From positions 159,633 through 223,632 of the forward strand of contig NZ_QGDL01000010.1 in assembly GCF_003149245.1 (NCBI RefSeq): 64,000 nt of DNA, given 5' to 3'. The position numbers were made by a program, and so were the translations under genes. The notes beneath the pieces are model-generated. The model did no database searches and was not told the origin of the DNA. It was given only the letters and a program-made list of their open reading frames with translations. This document shows positions 34,423 to 43,428 of the stretch, piece by piece. Origin of the DNA: Faecalicatena orotica. GTDB taxonomy: Bacteria; Bacillota; Clostridia; Lachnospirales; Lachnospiraceae. How positions within the stretch are numbered: position 1 is the stretch's first letter; the number at the start of each line of letters is the position of its first letter.

Positions 34423-34538
34423 AGTGATGCCGTGCCGGAACCAGCTGACGCGGGGCTGTTGTATTTTGACAGCATGAAGAGTATAATAGTGGGAATATAA
34501 AAGACGAGCAGATGATTCACACAGAGAGGAGAATGGCT

Positions 34539-35045
34539 ATGACATATGCAGTAGTGTATAACAGTCTCACAGGAAATACGGAAATGCTGGCTGAGAGAAT
34601 CCGGGAAGCATTGGGGGAAGAGGACTGCGTCTATTTCGGAGGCGTGCCGGAGGCGATTCCTGATGCAGATGTTGTGTTTGCAGGGTTCTGGACAGATAAG
34701 GGTATTTGCAGTGAAGATATCGGGGAATTTATAGAAAAGCTGGAAGGCAAAGAGATATTTTTGTTCGGGACCGCCGGATTCGGAGGTTCAAAAGAATATT
34801 TTAACCAGATAATGAACCGGGTATCAGCATTTGTACCGGAAAGTGGTATCTTAAAAGGAAGTTTCATGTGTCAGGGACGGATGCAGGACAGAGTGAGGCA
34901 GCGCTACGCGGCCATGCAGGAAAAGGACCCGCAGGATGAGAAGATAAAGGCAATGCTTGATAACTTTGACAGGGCACTGTCCCATCCGGATGAAAACGAT
35001 CTGACGGCCCTGGAAGGAGAAGTCAAGAAAATATGGAAGGTATGA
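34539..35045 (+). CDS. Flavodoxin family protein
   Basis: 168 residues from the ATG at 34539, which has AGGAG at proper distance; an ATG two codons earlier is too close. It has a flavodoxin-like fold: the FMN phosphate loop VVYNSLTGNTEMLA near residues 3-16, a GFWTDKG loop near 50 and FLFGTAGFGGS near 75. It would carry electrons in the cytoplasm. The neighbouring deoxyinosine glycosylase overlaps its 3' end, so the two are translationally linked. A role in reducing the PFL activase or another radical-SAM enzyme is conceivable from proximity only. Confidence 0.82.
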   Translation: MTYAVVYNSLTGNTEMLAERIREALGEEDCVYFGGVPEAIPDADVVFAGFWTDKGICSEDIGEFIEKLEGKEIFLFGTAGFGGSKEYFNQIMNRVSAFVPESGILKGSFMCQGRMQDRVRQRYAAMQEKDPQDEKIKAMLDNFDRALSHPDENDLTALEGEVKKIWKV

Positions 35046-35575
35046 GTCAGGTAACACATGAATTTGAACCGGTTTTTAATCAGGATTCCAAAGTTCTGGT
35101 ACTGGGGACATTTCCCTCGGTCAAGTCACGGGAGAACCAATTCTACTACGGCCATCCTCAGAACCGCTTCTGGAAGGTCATAGCAAGACTCACGGACAGT
35201 GAAGTCCCGGAAACGATAGAAGAGAAAAAGGCCTTACTCTTAGAACACGGCATCGCAGTCTGGGACGTCATCGCCAGCTGTGAGATCAAAGGCTCCAGCG
35301 ACAGCAGCATCCGCAATGTCGTGCCTGCTGACTTAAACCGCATCCTAAAAGAATGCAATATCAGGCGGATTTACGCCAATGGCAGAACGGCAGAAAAATT
35401 GTACGAAAAGTACAGCAAAAGCCGGACCGGAAGGGACATAACAGGGCTTCCCTCCACGAGCCCGGCGAATGCCGCATACTCAATAGACCGGCTGATGGAA
35501 AGCTGGGGGGAGATCAGGGAATTCATAGGGGTCAGACCCCTTTGCGGTCCGTTTTCAGAAGATTCAGATTATTAG
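35033..35575 (+). CDS. DNA-deoxyinosine (hypoxanthine) glycosylase, UDG family 6-like
   Basis: 180 residues; the start overlaps the flavodoxin gene by 13 bases, and an alternative ATG at 35042 would overlap by four. Motifs of the small UDG-fold glycosylases are present: VLGTFPSVKSRE near residue 23, the FYYGHPQNRFW segment that contacts the base, VWDVIASCEIKGSSDSSI, and the C-terminal GLPSTSPAN insertion loop. The family excises hypoxanthine arising from adenine deamination. The last 15 residues are unconserved-looking. Confidence 0.85.
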   Translation: MEGMSQVTHEFEPVFNQDSKVLVLGTFPSVKSRENQFYYGHPQNRFWKVIARLTDSEVPETIEEKKALLLEHGIAVWDVIASCEIKGSSDSSIRNVVPADLNRILKECNIRRIYANGRTAEKLYEKYSKSRTGRDITGLPSTSPANAAYSIDRLMESWGEIREFIGVRPLCGPFSEDSDY

Positions 35576-35719
35576 CCCTTACATGAATTTAACATGATGC
35601 TAACTATGCAGTGATAGATGTATGTTTCCGTGGTTGTTAACATATATTAGTAAAAGACTGTATTGTGTATGTTTGGTATATTGTATGCCCAAATTAAGTA
35701 GAGAGAAGTTAGTGTCTGA

Positions 35720-36346
35720 ATGAAAAAGGAAAGTAATAAGTTAAAGGAAAATCTGGTCAACAGTGATTTCAGCGTGAAGGGTGAATGTGCGATCAGCCTG
35801 ATTCTGACAAAGCTGGATATTATTAACATTGAGCTGTCCATGATTCTGGACCGCAATGTTATCCAGATGAAGACAGGGCGGATGAAGTCTTACGAGAGCA
35901 CGTGCAAGAAGATGAAGAAAAAAGGACTGGAGAAGAACTTTTCGAATGCGCTTGAGAAAATCAATGACCTGATCGGTGTCAGGGCAATCTGTTCTTATGT
36001 GGATGATATCTACCGCATAGCGGAAATTTTGTCGGAACAGAAGGACGTTAAGATTGTAAAGGTTAAGGACTATATCAGAGATCCGAAATCTTCCGGTTAC
36101 CGGAGTCTTCATATTATTATGGAAATCCCCATCGGGTTTCAGGGCGGAACGCAGTGGATGAAGGCAGAACTACAGCTTCGTACTGCGGCAATGGATTACT
36201 GGGCGAATCTGGATCATCAGCTGAGGTATAAAAGAGGACGCAAAGAGGCAGAAGTAATCGATGAAGAACTGAGGGCATGCTCAGACATTATAGGGACCCT
36301 TGACAGGAAAATGCTGGAAATCAGGAAGAAGATTGATAAGATATAG
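35720..36346 (+). CDS. Small alarmone synthetase (RelP/RelQ-type GTP pyrophosphokinase)
   Basis: 208 residues. It is a single (p)ppGpp synthetase domain without hydrolase or regulatory parts. Visible motifs: RMKSYESTCKKM near the substrate site, NDLIGVRAICSYVDDIY, KDYIRDPKSSGYRSLHI and the ELQLRTAAMDYWANLDHQL segment with the catalytic glutamate. It makes ppGpp/pppGpp in the stress response. The ribosome site is weak, so the start is less certain. It stands alone between intergenic gaps of about 140 bases. Confidence 0.92.
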   Translation: MKKESNKLKENLVNSDFSVKGECAISLILTKLDIINIELSMILDRNVIQMKTGRMKSYESTCKKMKKKGLEKNFSNALEKINDLIGVRAICSYVDDIYRIAEILSEQKDVKIVKVKDYIRDPKSSGYRSLHIIMEIPIGFQGGTQWMKAELQLRTAAMDYWANLDHQLRYKRGRKEAEVIDEELRACSDIIGTLDRKMLEIRKKIDKI

Positions 36347-36480
36347 GAAATCATAAGGAAATCTTAACGCCCGTTTATTTGCTTTCTTTAGAAATCTGTA
36401 TTATACTTGTATTTATTGACGCACCGGACGGTCACAATCGGAAGAATGTCTGGTGAAATACAGGAGAGGAGCCTGAGGGA

Positions 36481-37047
36481 ATGGTAGAGACAGGGGTTAT
36501 ACATGGAAGATTCCAGATCTTTCATTTAAAGCATATGGAATATTTACTAGCCGCAAAGATGAGGTGTAAAAAGCTGTTTATCGGCATCACACATTCAGAC
36601 ATTGTGGCATATGCGGCAACATCGGATCTGGATATGCACGGTACTACAAAAAGAGACAATCCGCTTACTTACTTCGAGCGTTTTGAAATGATACAGGGTG
36701 CTCTGGCGGATTTCGGCGTAACGAGAGAAGAATATGAGATTATCCCATTTCCGATCAGCCAGCCGGACCTGATCCCACAGTATGTTCCGAAAGGTGCCAC
36801 CCACTATGTGAGCATCTGCAGTGAGTGGGATGAAGAGCAGCTCAGGATACTCGGGGATCTGGGGCTTAAGACAGAGGTACTCTGGAAAAAAAGTCCGGAA
36901 GAAAAGGGGATCACTGGGACTGATATAAGGAAATTCATCGCAGAAGAAAAAGAATGGAAACAATACGTTCCAAAGACAGTCAGTGAATATATCACAAAGA
37001 ATGAGATAGAGACACGGATACGCAGCCTGAATTACTTGTACGAGTAA
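36481..37047 (+). CDS. Nucleotidyltransferase of the cytidylyltransferase/NMNAT family
   Basis: 188 residues, GGAGAGGAG upstream. The nucleotidyl-transfer signature HGRFQIFHLKH (residues 8-18, HxGH-like) and the GITGTDIRKFI motif near the C-terminus, equivalent to ISST-R, identify an adenylyltransferase of the NadM/CoaD type. A substrate such as nicotinamide mononucleotide is plausible because archaeal-type NMN adenylyltransferases start with the same GxxHGRFQ pattern. No partner gene is adjacent. Substrate uncertain. Confidence 0.8.
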   Translation: MVETGVIHGRFQIFHLKHMEYLLAAKMRCKKLFIGITHSDIVAYAATSDLDMHGTTKRDNPLTYFERFEMIQGALADFGVTREEYEIIPFPISQPDLIPQYVPKGATHYVSICSEWDEEQLRILGDLGLKTEVLWKKSPEEKGITGTDIRKFIAEEKEWKQYVPKTVSEYITKNEIETRIRSLNYLYE

Positions 37048-37079
37048 TCTGGGAAAATAAAAGTGAAGCCGGCATATAG

Positions 37080-37117
37080 AGAAACCGCAGGATTTGAGGT
37101 CCCGCGGTTTCTTTTTA
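37080..37117 (+). terminator. Terminator after the nucleotidyltransferase gene
   Basis: AGAAACCGC pairs perfectly with GCGGTTTCT, followed by TTTTAT. Confidence 0.85.
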
Positions 37118-37155
37118 TGTTGGCTTCTTTTGTCTGCCTTCATTTATGGAAGAAT

Positions 37156-37815
37156 TTATGGGAGAAGGAATGCATACATGAGTATGAAGTGGCACGCGCT
37201 TCCGCCCATCACAAACAGGTGAAATATCTCATGGCTCCCGAAGTTTTTATGTTTACTATCAAAAATCGGTACCTTCAGTGCATAGATGATTCCCCCAACC
37301 GTGTATATAATCCCTCCGGCAAGCAGCCATAGAAATGCCGGCCTGGACATGTTATTCAGCAGTTGTGTAAATGCAAGTACACACGTCCATCCCATCCCGA
37401 TATACAGCACAGAAGAGACCCATTTCGGACAGAATACCCAGAATGCTTTTATCAGGATACCAACGATTGCGATTCCCCAGATCACCCCAAGCAGGATTTT
37501 CCCCGATCCGGGATTGAGCACGAGCAGACAAATTGGTGTGTAGCTGCCGGCAATTAAGATGAAGATCATCATGTGGTCAATCTTTTTAAGTATCGTATTT
37601 ACTTTTTCTGATAAATCGAACGTATGGTAAGTGGTACTTGCTGCGTACAATAAAATCAGGCTTGCCGCGTAGATGGCAAGAGAGATAATGTAAACCCTGC
37701 CTGGTTCATGTGCAGCTTTTATCAATAGTGGAATGGCGGCAAATATTGCCATCAGCATTCCGATAAAATGTGTGATTGCGCTTCCGGGATCTTTCAGTAA
37801 TTGTTTTTTGTTCAT
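37156..37815 (-). CDS. Hemolysin III / PAQR family membrane protein (YqfA-like)
   Basis: 219 residues with seven predicted membrane helices. The family metal-site residues are visible: Ser/His in AASTTYHTF near residue 63, and the C-terminal GSHEIFHLFVMGGSACHF with two further histidines. YqfA/HlyIII proteins belong to the PAQR superfamily (relatives of adiponectin receptors) and are thought to act as membrane hydrolases or in membrane homeostasis; the hemolysin name is historical. It is convergent with the upstream nucleotidyltransferase and divergent from the hexuronate operon. Confidence 0.92.
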   Translation of the reverse strand: MNKKQLLKDPGSAITHFIGMLMAIFAAIPLLIKAAHEPGRVYIISLAIYAASLILLYAASTTYHTFDLSEKVNTILKKIDHMMIFILIAGSYTPICLLVLNPGSGKILLGVIWGIAIVGILIKAFWVFCPKWVSSVLYIGMGWTCVLAFTQLLNNMSRPAFLWLLAGGIIYTVGGIIYALKVPIFDSKHKNFGSHEIFHLFVMGGSACHFILMYAFLLP

Positions 37816-37983
37816 AATGATACGCCTCCTAGAAAATGAAAACCTTGCATGTAGTTTTAAAAACTACGTTTAGTATATGCATATATTACAACGATTATAA
37901 CTAAATTGCAAGTACTTCCTTTGAAGAACAAAGGATTTTTCGTGTTAAAAATTGCCAAAAAACTTCAATTCACAATTTTTGCA

Positions 37984-38033
37984 ATGTATACAACAACTCT
38001 GCCAATTGGATTTTTTCAGGGAAGATTTATAAT
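37984..38033 (+). promoter_or_regulatory. Promoter region of the hexuronate operon
   Basis: TTGGAT (38006-38011), 16 bases, TATAAT (38028-38033), with a near-palindrome ATGTATACAA (37984-37993) just upstream that could be a GntR-type operator. The rest of the 294-base gap shows no gene. Confidence 0.5.
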
Positions 38034-38109
38034 AAACTCAACAAGTAAAGAACAGGCACAAAAGGAACTAAAAAGGCCTCAGAATGGGACGAAAAAGGAG
38101 AACAATATT

Positions 38110-39177
38110 ATGGAAATGACATTGAGATGGTACGGTTCAAAATTCGACACGGTAACACTGAAACAGATCAGACAAATCCCGGGAGTAACCGGAGTGATCA
38201 CAACATTGTATGATACAGCACCGGGCGAAGTCTGGAGCAGGGAACGCATCCGTGCAATGAAAGATGAGGTAGAGGCAGCAGGACTTCATGTTGCAGGAAT
38301 CGAGAGTGTGAATGTACACGATGCGATCAAGACAGGGGCAGCTGACCGCGACCAGTATATTGACAATTATATCGAAACACTACAGAACTTGGGTGAAGAA
38401 GATATCCACCTTGTATGCTATAATTTCATGCCGGTATTTGACTGGACACGTACAGAACTCGCAAGAGTGAGACCGGACGGATCTACTGTTCTTGCATACA
38501 CACAGGAGGCAGTCGACGCGCTCGACCCTGAGAAAATGTTTGACTCCATCGCAGGGGATATGAACGGAACTGTGATGCCGGGATGGGAGCCGGAGCGTAT
38601 GGCCCATGTAAAAGACCTTTTTGCAATGTACAAAGACATCGACGATGACAAATTGTTTGAAAACCTGAAGTATTTCCTCGAAAGAATCATGCCGGTATGT
38701 GATAAATATGATATCAACATGGCAATCCACCCGGATGATCCTGCATGGAGCGTTTTTGGACTCCCACGTATCATTATTAACAAGACAAACATCCACCGCA
38801 TGATGAATATGGTAGATAACCCGCACAATGGTGTAACATTCTGTTCAGGTTCTTATGGAACAAACCTGCAGAATGATCTTCCGGACATGATCCGTTCACT
38901 GAAAGGGAGAATTCATTTTGCACATGTCCGCAACCTGAAATTTAACAGCCCGACCGATTTCGAAGAGGCGGCACATCTGTCAAGCGACGGAACATTCGAC
39001 ATGTATGAGATCATGAAAGCACTGTATGAGATCGGATTTACCGGACCGATCAGGCCAGACCACGGACGTATGATCTGGGATGAAGTAGCAATGCCGGGAT
39101 ACGGACTGTATGACAGGGCATTAGGGGCAGCTTATCTGAATGGATTATGGGAAGCAATCGAGAAAGGAGCAAGATAG
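38110..39177 (+). CDS. uxuA: Mannonate dehydratase
   Basis: 355 residues from the ATG at 38110 (AAAAAGGAG upstream); the open frame extends far upstream without a ribosome site. It dehydrates D-mannonate to 2-keto-3-deoxygluconate. The sequence shows the TIM-barrel family features: MEMTLRWYG at the start, VCYNFMPVFDWTRT, the metal-site IHPDDPAWSVFGLPRI, NNGVTFCSGS-like NGVTFCSGSYG, HFAHVRN and IRPDHGRMIW near the end. First gene of an operon with uxuB, spaced by two bases. Confidence 0.96.
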   Translation: MEMTLRWYGSKFDTVTLKQIRQIPGVTGVITTLYDTAPGEVWSRERIRAMKDEVEAAGLHVAGIESVNVHDAIKTGAADRDQYIDNYIETLQNLGEEDIHLVCYNFMPVFDWTRTELARVRPDGSTVLAYTQEAVDALDPEKMFDSIAGDMNGTVMPGWEPERMAHVKDLFAMYKDIDDDKLFENLKYFLERIMPVCDKYDINMAIHPDDPAWSVFGLPRIIINKTNIHRMMNMVDNPHNGVTFCSGSYGTNLQNDLPDMIRSLKGRIHFAHVRNLKFNSPTDFEEAAHLSSDGTFDMYEIMKALYEIGFTGPIRPDHGRMIWDEVAMPGYGLYDRALGAAYLNGLWEAIEKGAR

Positions 39178-39179
39178 TT

Positions 39180-40793
39180 ATGAAATTAAATGAAAAAGGT
39201 CTTGAAAATAAAGCACAGTGGGAAGCAGCAGGGTTTCAGCTTCCAAAGTTTGACCGAGAGGCTGTAAAGGCGGCTACAAAAGAAAATCCTTTCTGGATTC
39301 ACTTCGGGGCAGGCAATATCTTCCGCGCATTTCAGGCAAATGTAGTGCAGAACCTGCTGAATGAAGGGGCGCTCGACAGAGGTCTGGTTGTGGCAGAGGG
39401 ATTTGACTATGAGATCATTGAGAAAATGAACCGCCCTCATGATGATTATTCCATTCTTGTAACCCTGAAAGCGGACGGAAGTGTAGAAAAAACAGTCGTA
39501 GGAAGTGTCATGGAATCCTGCATTCTGGATTCAGAAAATGATGCAGAATTCGGACGCTTAAGAGAGATCTTCAGCAAAGATTCCCTCCAGATGGCAACTT
39601 TTACAATCACGGAGAAGGGATACAGCCTCGTTAACGGAAAAGGCGAACTTCTTCCGGCAGTGGAGGCAGATTTCAAGAATGGCCCGGAGAAGCCGGCAAG
39701 CTATATCGGTAAAGTTGCATCCCTTTTATATACACGTTACAAAAACGGCGGGAAGCCGATCGCTATGGTGAGTATGGATAACTGTTCACACAACGGAGAT
39801 AAGCTGTACGCCGCAGTGAATACTTTTGCGGAAAAATGGACCGCTAATTCGCTTACAGACGAAGGATTCCTTCAATATGTCAATACAAAAGAGAAAGTAA
39901 CGTTCCCGTGGACCATGATCGACAAGATCACACCGCGCCCGGATGCCTCCGTAGAGGAAATCCTGAAAAAGGACGGCGTAGAGGAACTGGAAGCTGTTGT
40001 TACATCTAAAAACACATATGTTGCACCATTTGTAAATGCAGAGGAATGTGAATATCTTGTCATCGAGGATGCTTTCCCGAACGGACGTCCTGAGCTGGAA
40101 AAGGGCGGTCTGATGTTCACGGAACGTGAGACAGTAGACAAAGTTGAGAAAATGAAAGTCTGCACATGCTTGAATCCGCTCCATACTGCACTTGCTGTAT
40201 TCGGATGTGTACTCGGATATGATCTGATTTCGAAAGAAATGAAAGATGATACACTGAAAAAACTGGTTGAGGGCATCGGATATACAGAAGGACTGCCTGT
40301 TGTTATTAATCCGGGTGTTCTGGATCCAAAAGAATTTATTGATACTGTAATCAATGTGCGTATCCCGAATCCGTTTATGCCTGACACACCGCAGAGAATT
40401 GCAACAGATACTTCACAGAAGCTTGCAATCCGTTATGGGGAGACAATCAAAGCGTATGAGGCATCCCCTGAACGAAATACAGGTGACCTAAAACTGATTC
40501 CCCTTGTATTTGCAGGATGGCTGCGCTATCTGATGGCAGTAGATGATAACGGAAATACATTCGAATTAAGCCCTGACCCGCTTCTGGATACGGTATGCCC
40601 GTATGTCACAGGGTTCAGACTTGGTGAAGATGCTGACGTTGAGTCTGCACTGAAGCCGGTTCTGGAAAATGAGAAGATCTTTGGCGTGAACTTATTCGAA
40701 ATCGGCATGGCTGATAAAGTCTGCGGATACTTCCGCGAAATGATTGCCGGAACAGGGGCAGTGCGCGGGGTGTTGAATAAATACGTGAAATAG
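39180..40793 (+). CDS. uxuB: Fructuronate reductase (mannitol dehydrogenase family)
   Basis: 537 residues from the ATG at 39180 (AAAGGAG upstream). It reduces D-fructuronate to D-mannonate with NADH. The N-terminal Rossmann region (IHFGAGNIFRAFQANVVQNL) and the catalytic segment of long-chain mannitol dehydrogenases are visible, including VSMDNCSHNGDKL near residue 200 and CLNPLHTALAVFG with the catalytic histidine near 340. The gene order uxuA-uxuB-kdgK-uxaC gives the consecutive steps of the pathway from glucuronate to KDPG. Confidence 0.93.
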   Translation: MKLNEKGLENKAQWEAAGFQLPKFDREAVKAATKENPFWIHFGAGNIFRAFQANVVQNLLNEGALDRGLVVAEGFDYEIIEKMNRPHDDYSILVTLKADGSVEKTVVGSVMESCILDSENDAEFGRLREIFSKDSLQMATFTITEKGYSLVNGKGELLPAVEADFKNGPEKPASYIGKVASLLYTRYKNGGKPIAMVSMDNCSHNGDKLYAAVNTFAEKWTANSLTDEGFLQYVNTKEKVTFPWTMIDKITPRPDASVEEILKKDGVEELEAVVTSKNTYVAPFVNAEECEYLVIEDAFPNGRPELEKGGLMFTERETVDKVEKMKVCTCLNPLHTALAVFGCVLGYDLISKEMKDDTLKKLVEGIGYTEGLPVVINPGVLDPKEFIDTVINVRIPNPFMPDTPQRIATDTSQKLAIRYGETIKAYEASPERNTGDLKLIPLVFAGWLRYLMAVDDNGNTFELSPDPLLDTVCPYVTGFRLGEDADVESALKPVLENEKIFGVNLFEIGMADKVCGYFREMIAGTGAVRGVLNKYVK

Positions 40794-40830
40794 GGACGGA
40801 GAACTATCAGGTTGTATTGCATGGAATGAG

Positions 40831-40856
40831 GCTGTCACTTTAAGTGGCAGCTTTAT
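40831..40856 (+). terminator. Intra-operon hairpin between uxuB and kdgK
   Basis: GCTGTCACT-TTA-AGTGGCAGC followed by TTTATT. A weak T tract suggests partial termination or an mRNA processing/stability element. Confidence 0.6.
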
Positions 40857-40891
40857 TCAAAGGAACAGCGATTGTATGAAGGAGGGATTGG

Positions 40892-41917
40892 ATGCAGAAA
40901 AAAGAGTTTGACCTGTTAGCACTCGGCGAGATACTGCTGAGACTATCACCGCCGGATAATGAACGGATTGTCAGGGGGGATGCCTTTCAGAAGCAGGTAG
41001 GGGGCGCGGAACTCAATGTCGCTTCCGGGGTATCTCTGCTTGGCCTGAGATCCGGTATTATTTCAAGGATACCGGATACGAGCATCGGCATTTTCGCAAA
41101 AAATAAAATCAGGTTCAGCGGGGTCAGCGATGATTATCTCGTTTATGACACCGGCAGGGACGCCAGACTTGGTGTCTACTACTATGAGAATGGCGCTTAC
41201 CCGAGAAAGCCGGGAGTCGTATACGACAGACAGCACTCGTCAATGACCCGCATTACGGCTGATGAATTTCCAAAAGAAATCTACGAGGCGGCACGCTGTT
41301 TCCACACATCCGGGATTACACTGGCACTCAGCGGGCTGTGCCGTAAGACTGGCGTGGAAATGATCAAACGTTTTAAAGAACACGGGACACTGATCTCCTT
41401 TGATGTGAATTTCAGGGGAAACCTGTGGACAGGTGAGGAAGCAAGAGAATGTATCGAAGGCATACTGCCATATGTAGATATCTTCTTCTGCTCGGAAGAT
41501 ACTGCAAGACTGACATTCGGCAAGGAAGGGGATGTCAAAACGATCATGAAGAGTTTTGCGCGGGACTACCCGATATCAGTCATTGCATCGACTCAAAGAA
41601 CAGTCCACAGTCCAAAAGTCCACAGCTTTACATCTGTAATCTATGACGCAGGGAAAGACCGTTACTATGAGGAGAAGCCATACAAAAATATCGAGGTGGT
41701 GGACCGGATCGGGAGCGGGGATGCTTATGTATCCGGTGTGCTCTACGGCCTTCTGTCGGAGAACGGGGACTGTGAAAAGGCATTGAAATATGGAAATGCC
41801 AGCAGTGCGGTGAAAAACACGATACCGGGAGACATGCCGTCTCTGACACGCACTGAGATTCAGGATATTATAGACGATCATGAAAATACAGGTTACCACA
41901 GTGAGATGAAGAGATAA
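40892..41917 (+). CDS. kdgK: 2-keto-3-deoxygluconate kinase (PfkB/ribokinase family)
   Basis: 341 residues, GAAGGAGG upstream. It phosphorylates KDG to KDPG. PfkB signatures: GGAELNVASGVSLLGL near residue 37, ISFDVNFRGNLW near 170 and the anion-hole motif DRIGSGDAYVSGVLYG near 270 with the catalytic aspartate (GSGD instead of the more usual GAGD). Its place between uxuB and uxaC supports KDG as substrate. The KDPG aldolase gene is not in the window. Confidence 0.88.
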   Translation: MQKKEFDLLALGEILLRLSPPDNERIVRGDAFQKQVGGAELNVASGVSLLGLRSGIISRIPDTSIGIFAKNKIRFSGVSDDYLVYDTGRDARLGVYYYENGAYPRKPGVVYDRQHSSMTRITADEFPKEIYEAARCFHTSGITLALSGLCRKTGVEMIKRFKEHGTLISFDVNFRGNLWTGEEARECIEGILPYVDIFFCSEDTARLTFGKEGDVKTIMKSFARDYPISVIASTQRTVHSPKVHSFTSVIYDAGKDRYYEEKPYKNIEVVDRIGSGDAYVSGVLYGLLSENGDCEKALKYGNASSAVKNTIPGDMPSLTRTEIQDIIDDHENTGYHSEMKR

Positions 41918-41944
41918 TTATATAAGAAGAAATGGAGAACAGTT

Positions 41945-43357
41945 ATGAAAAAATTCATGGATGACGATTTTCTGTTATCAACAGAAACAGCAAAGAAACT
42001 TTATCATGAGTATGCAGAAGTAATGCCGGTTCTGGATTACCACTGCCATATCAGCCCGCAGGAGATCTATGAGGACAGGAAGTTCGAAAATATTACGCAG
42101 GCATGGCTGGAAGCAGACCATTACAAATGGCGCCAGATGCGCTCGAACGGGGTAGAGGAGAAGTACATCACCGGAGATGCATCAGACCGTGAGAAGTTCC
42201 AGAAATGGGCGGAAACACTGGAAATGGCAATCGGAAACCCCCTCTATCACTGGAGCCATCTGGAACTGAAGAAATACTTTGGATATACAGGATATTTGAA
42301 CAGCGGGACAGCAGAGGAAGTCTGGAATCTGTGTAATGAAAAACTTGCGCAGGACGATATGACTGCCCGCAATCTGATCAGACAGTCTGATGTTACACTG
42401 ATCTGTACGACGGATGATCCCGCTGATTCTCTCGAATGGCATCAGAAGATCGCTTCAGATAAGAGTTTTGATGTACAGGTACTTCCGGCATGGCGCCCGG
42501 ATAAGGCAATGAATCTGGAAAAACCGGACTACACGGACTATCTGAAAAAATTAAGTGAAGTAAGCGGTGTGGAAATTAACAGCTTCAAAGCACTGACAGA
42601 TGCATTGAAGAAGAGACTGGATTTCTTTGAGGAAAATGGATGCAGAATATCAGACCACAGTCTGGAATACGTAATGTATGCCCCGGCATCTGACGAGGAA
42701 ATCGAAACAATTTTTGCAAAAAGGCTGGCTGGGGAAGCGGTAAGCCGTCAGGAAGAGCTGAAATTTAAAACGGCCTTTATGACTGTGATGGGAAAAGAAT
42801 ATCATAAAAAGAACTGGGTTATGCAGATACATTACGGAGTAAAGCGTGACAACAACAGGAGGGTATTCGAATCTCTGGGACCAGATGCAGGAATTGACTG
42901 TATTAATAACTACGCACCGTCCGCTGAAATGGCAGATTATCTGAATGCCCTTGCTAAGACGGATGAACTTCCGAAGACAGTCCTCTATTCTCTGAACCCG
43001 ACAGATAATGCCTCTATCGGTACAATCATCGGATGCTTCCAGAATTCTTCAGCAGTCGGAAAGATTCAGCAGGGAAGTGCATGGTGGTTTAATGATAACA
43101 AAACAGGAATGACAGAGCAGATGATCTCTCTGGCTAATCTGGGCCTTCTTGGAAACTTCATAGGAATGCTGACAGATTCCAGAAGCTTTTTATCTTACAC
43201 AAGGCATGAATACTTCAGACGGATCATGTGTGAGCTGATCGGGGGCTGGGTAGAAAACGGAGAGTATCCGGAGGACTATACAGCACTGGAGAAGATTGTA
43301 AAGGGAATATCCTATCGCAATGCAGTGAGATATTTCGGATTTGACTTAGAGATCTAA
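41945..43357 (+). CDS. uxaC: Glucuronate/uronate isomerase
   Basis: 470 residues. It converts glucuronate to fructuronate (and galacturonate to tagaturonate). Typical features: start KKFMDDDFLLSTETAKKLYHEYA, metal-site DYHCHISPQEI near residue 29, YHWSHLELKKYFGY, TTDDPADSLEWH, the IHYGVKRDNNRRVF segment and the C-terminal SFLSYTRHEYFRR. Length standard. It is the last gene of the uxuA-uxuB-kdgK-uxaC run and is followed by a strong terminator. Confidence 0.96.
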   Translation: MKKFMDDDFLLSTETAKKLYHEYAEVMPVLDYHCHISPQEIYEDRKFENITQAWLEADHYKWRQMRSNGVEEKYITGDASDREKFQKWAETLEMAIGNPLYHWSHLELKKYFGYTGYLNSGTAEEVWNLCNEKLAQDDMTARNLIRQSDVTLICTTDDPADSLEWHQKIASDKSFDVQVLPAWRPDKAMNLEKPDYTDYLKKLSEVSGVEINSFKALTDALKKRLDFFEENGCRISDHSLEYVMYAPASDEEIETIFAKRLAGEAVSRQEELKFKTAFMTVMGKEYHKKNWVMQIHYGVKRDNNRRVFESLGPDAGIDCINNYAPSAEMADYLNALAKTDELPKTVLYSLNPTDNASIGTIIGCFQNSSAVGKIQQGSAWWFNDNKTGMTEQMISLANLGLLGNFIGMLTDSRSFLSYTRHEYFRRIMCELIGGWVENGEYPEDYTALEKIVKGISYRNAVRYFGFDLEI

Positions 43358-43382
43358 AAAATAGAAAAAGCAGCAATGAAAA

Positions 43383-43416
43383 CAGGGGGTGCCGGATTTT
43401 CCGGCCCCCCTTGTTT
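43383..43416. terminator. Terminator between uxaC and the convergent GH2 gene
   Basis: GGGGG-T-GCCGG pairs with CCGGC-CCCCC around ATTTT, with one bulged T, followed by TTGTTTT; it can serve both convergent genes. Confidence 0.85.
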
Positions 43417-43428
43417 TATATGGTCTTC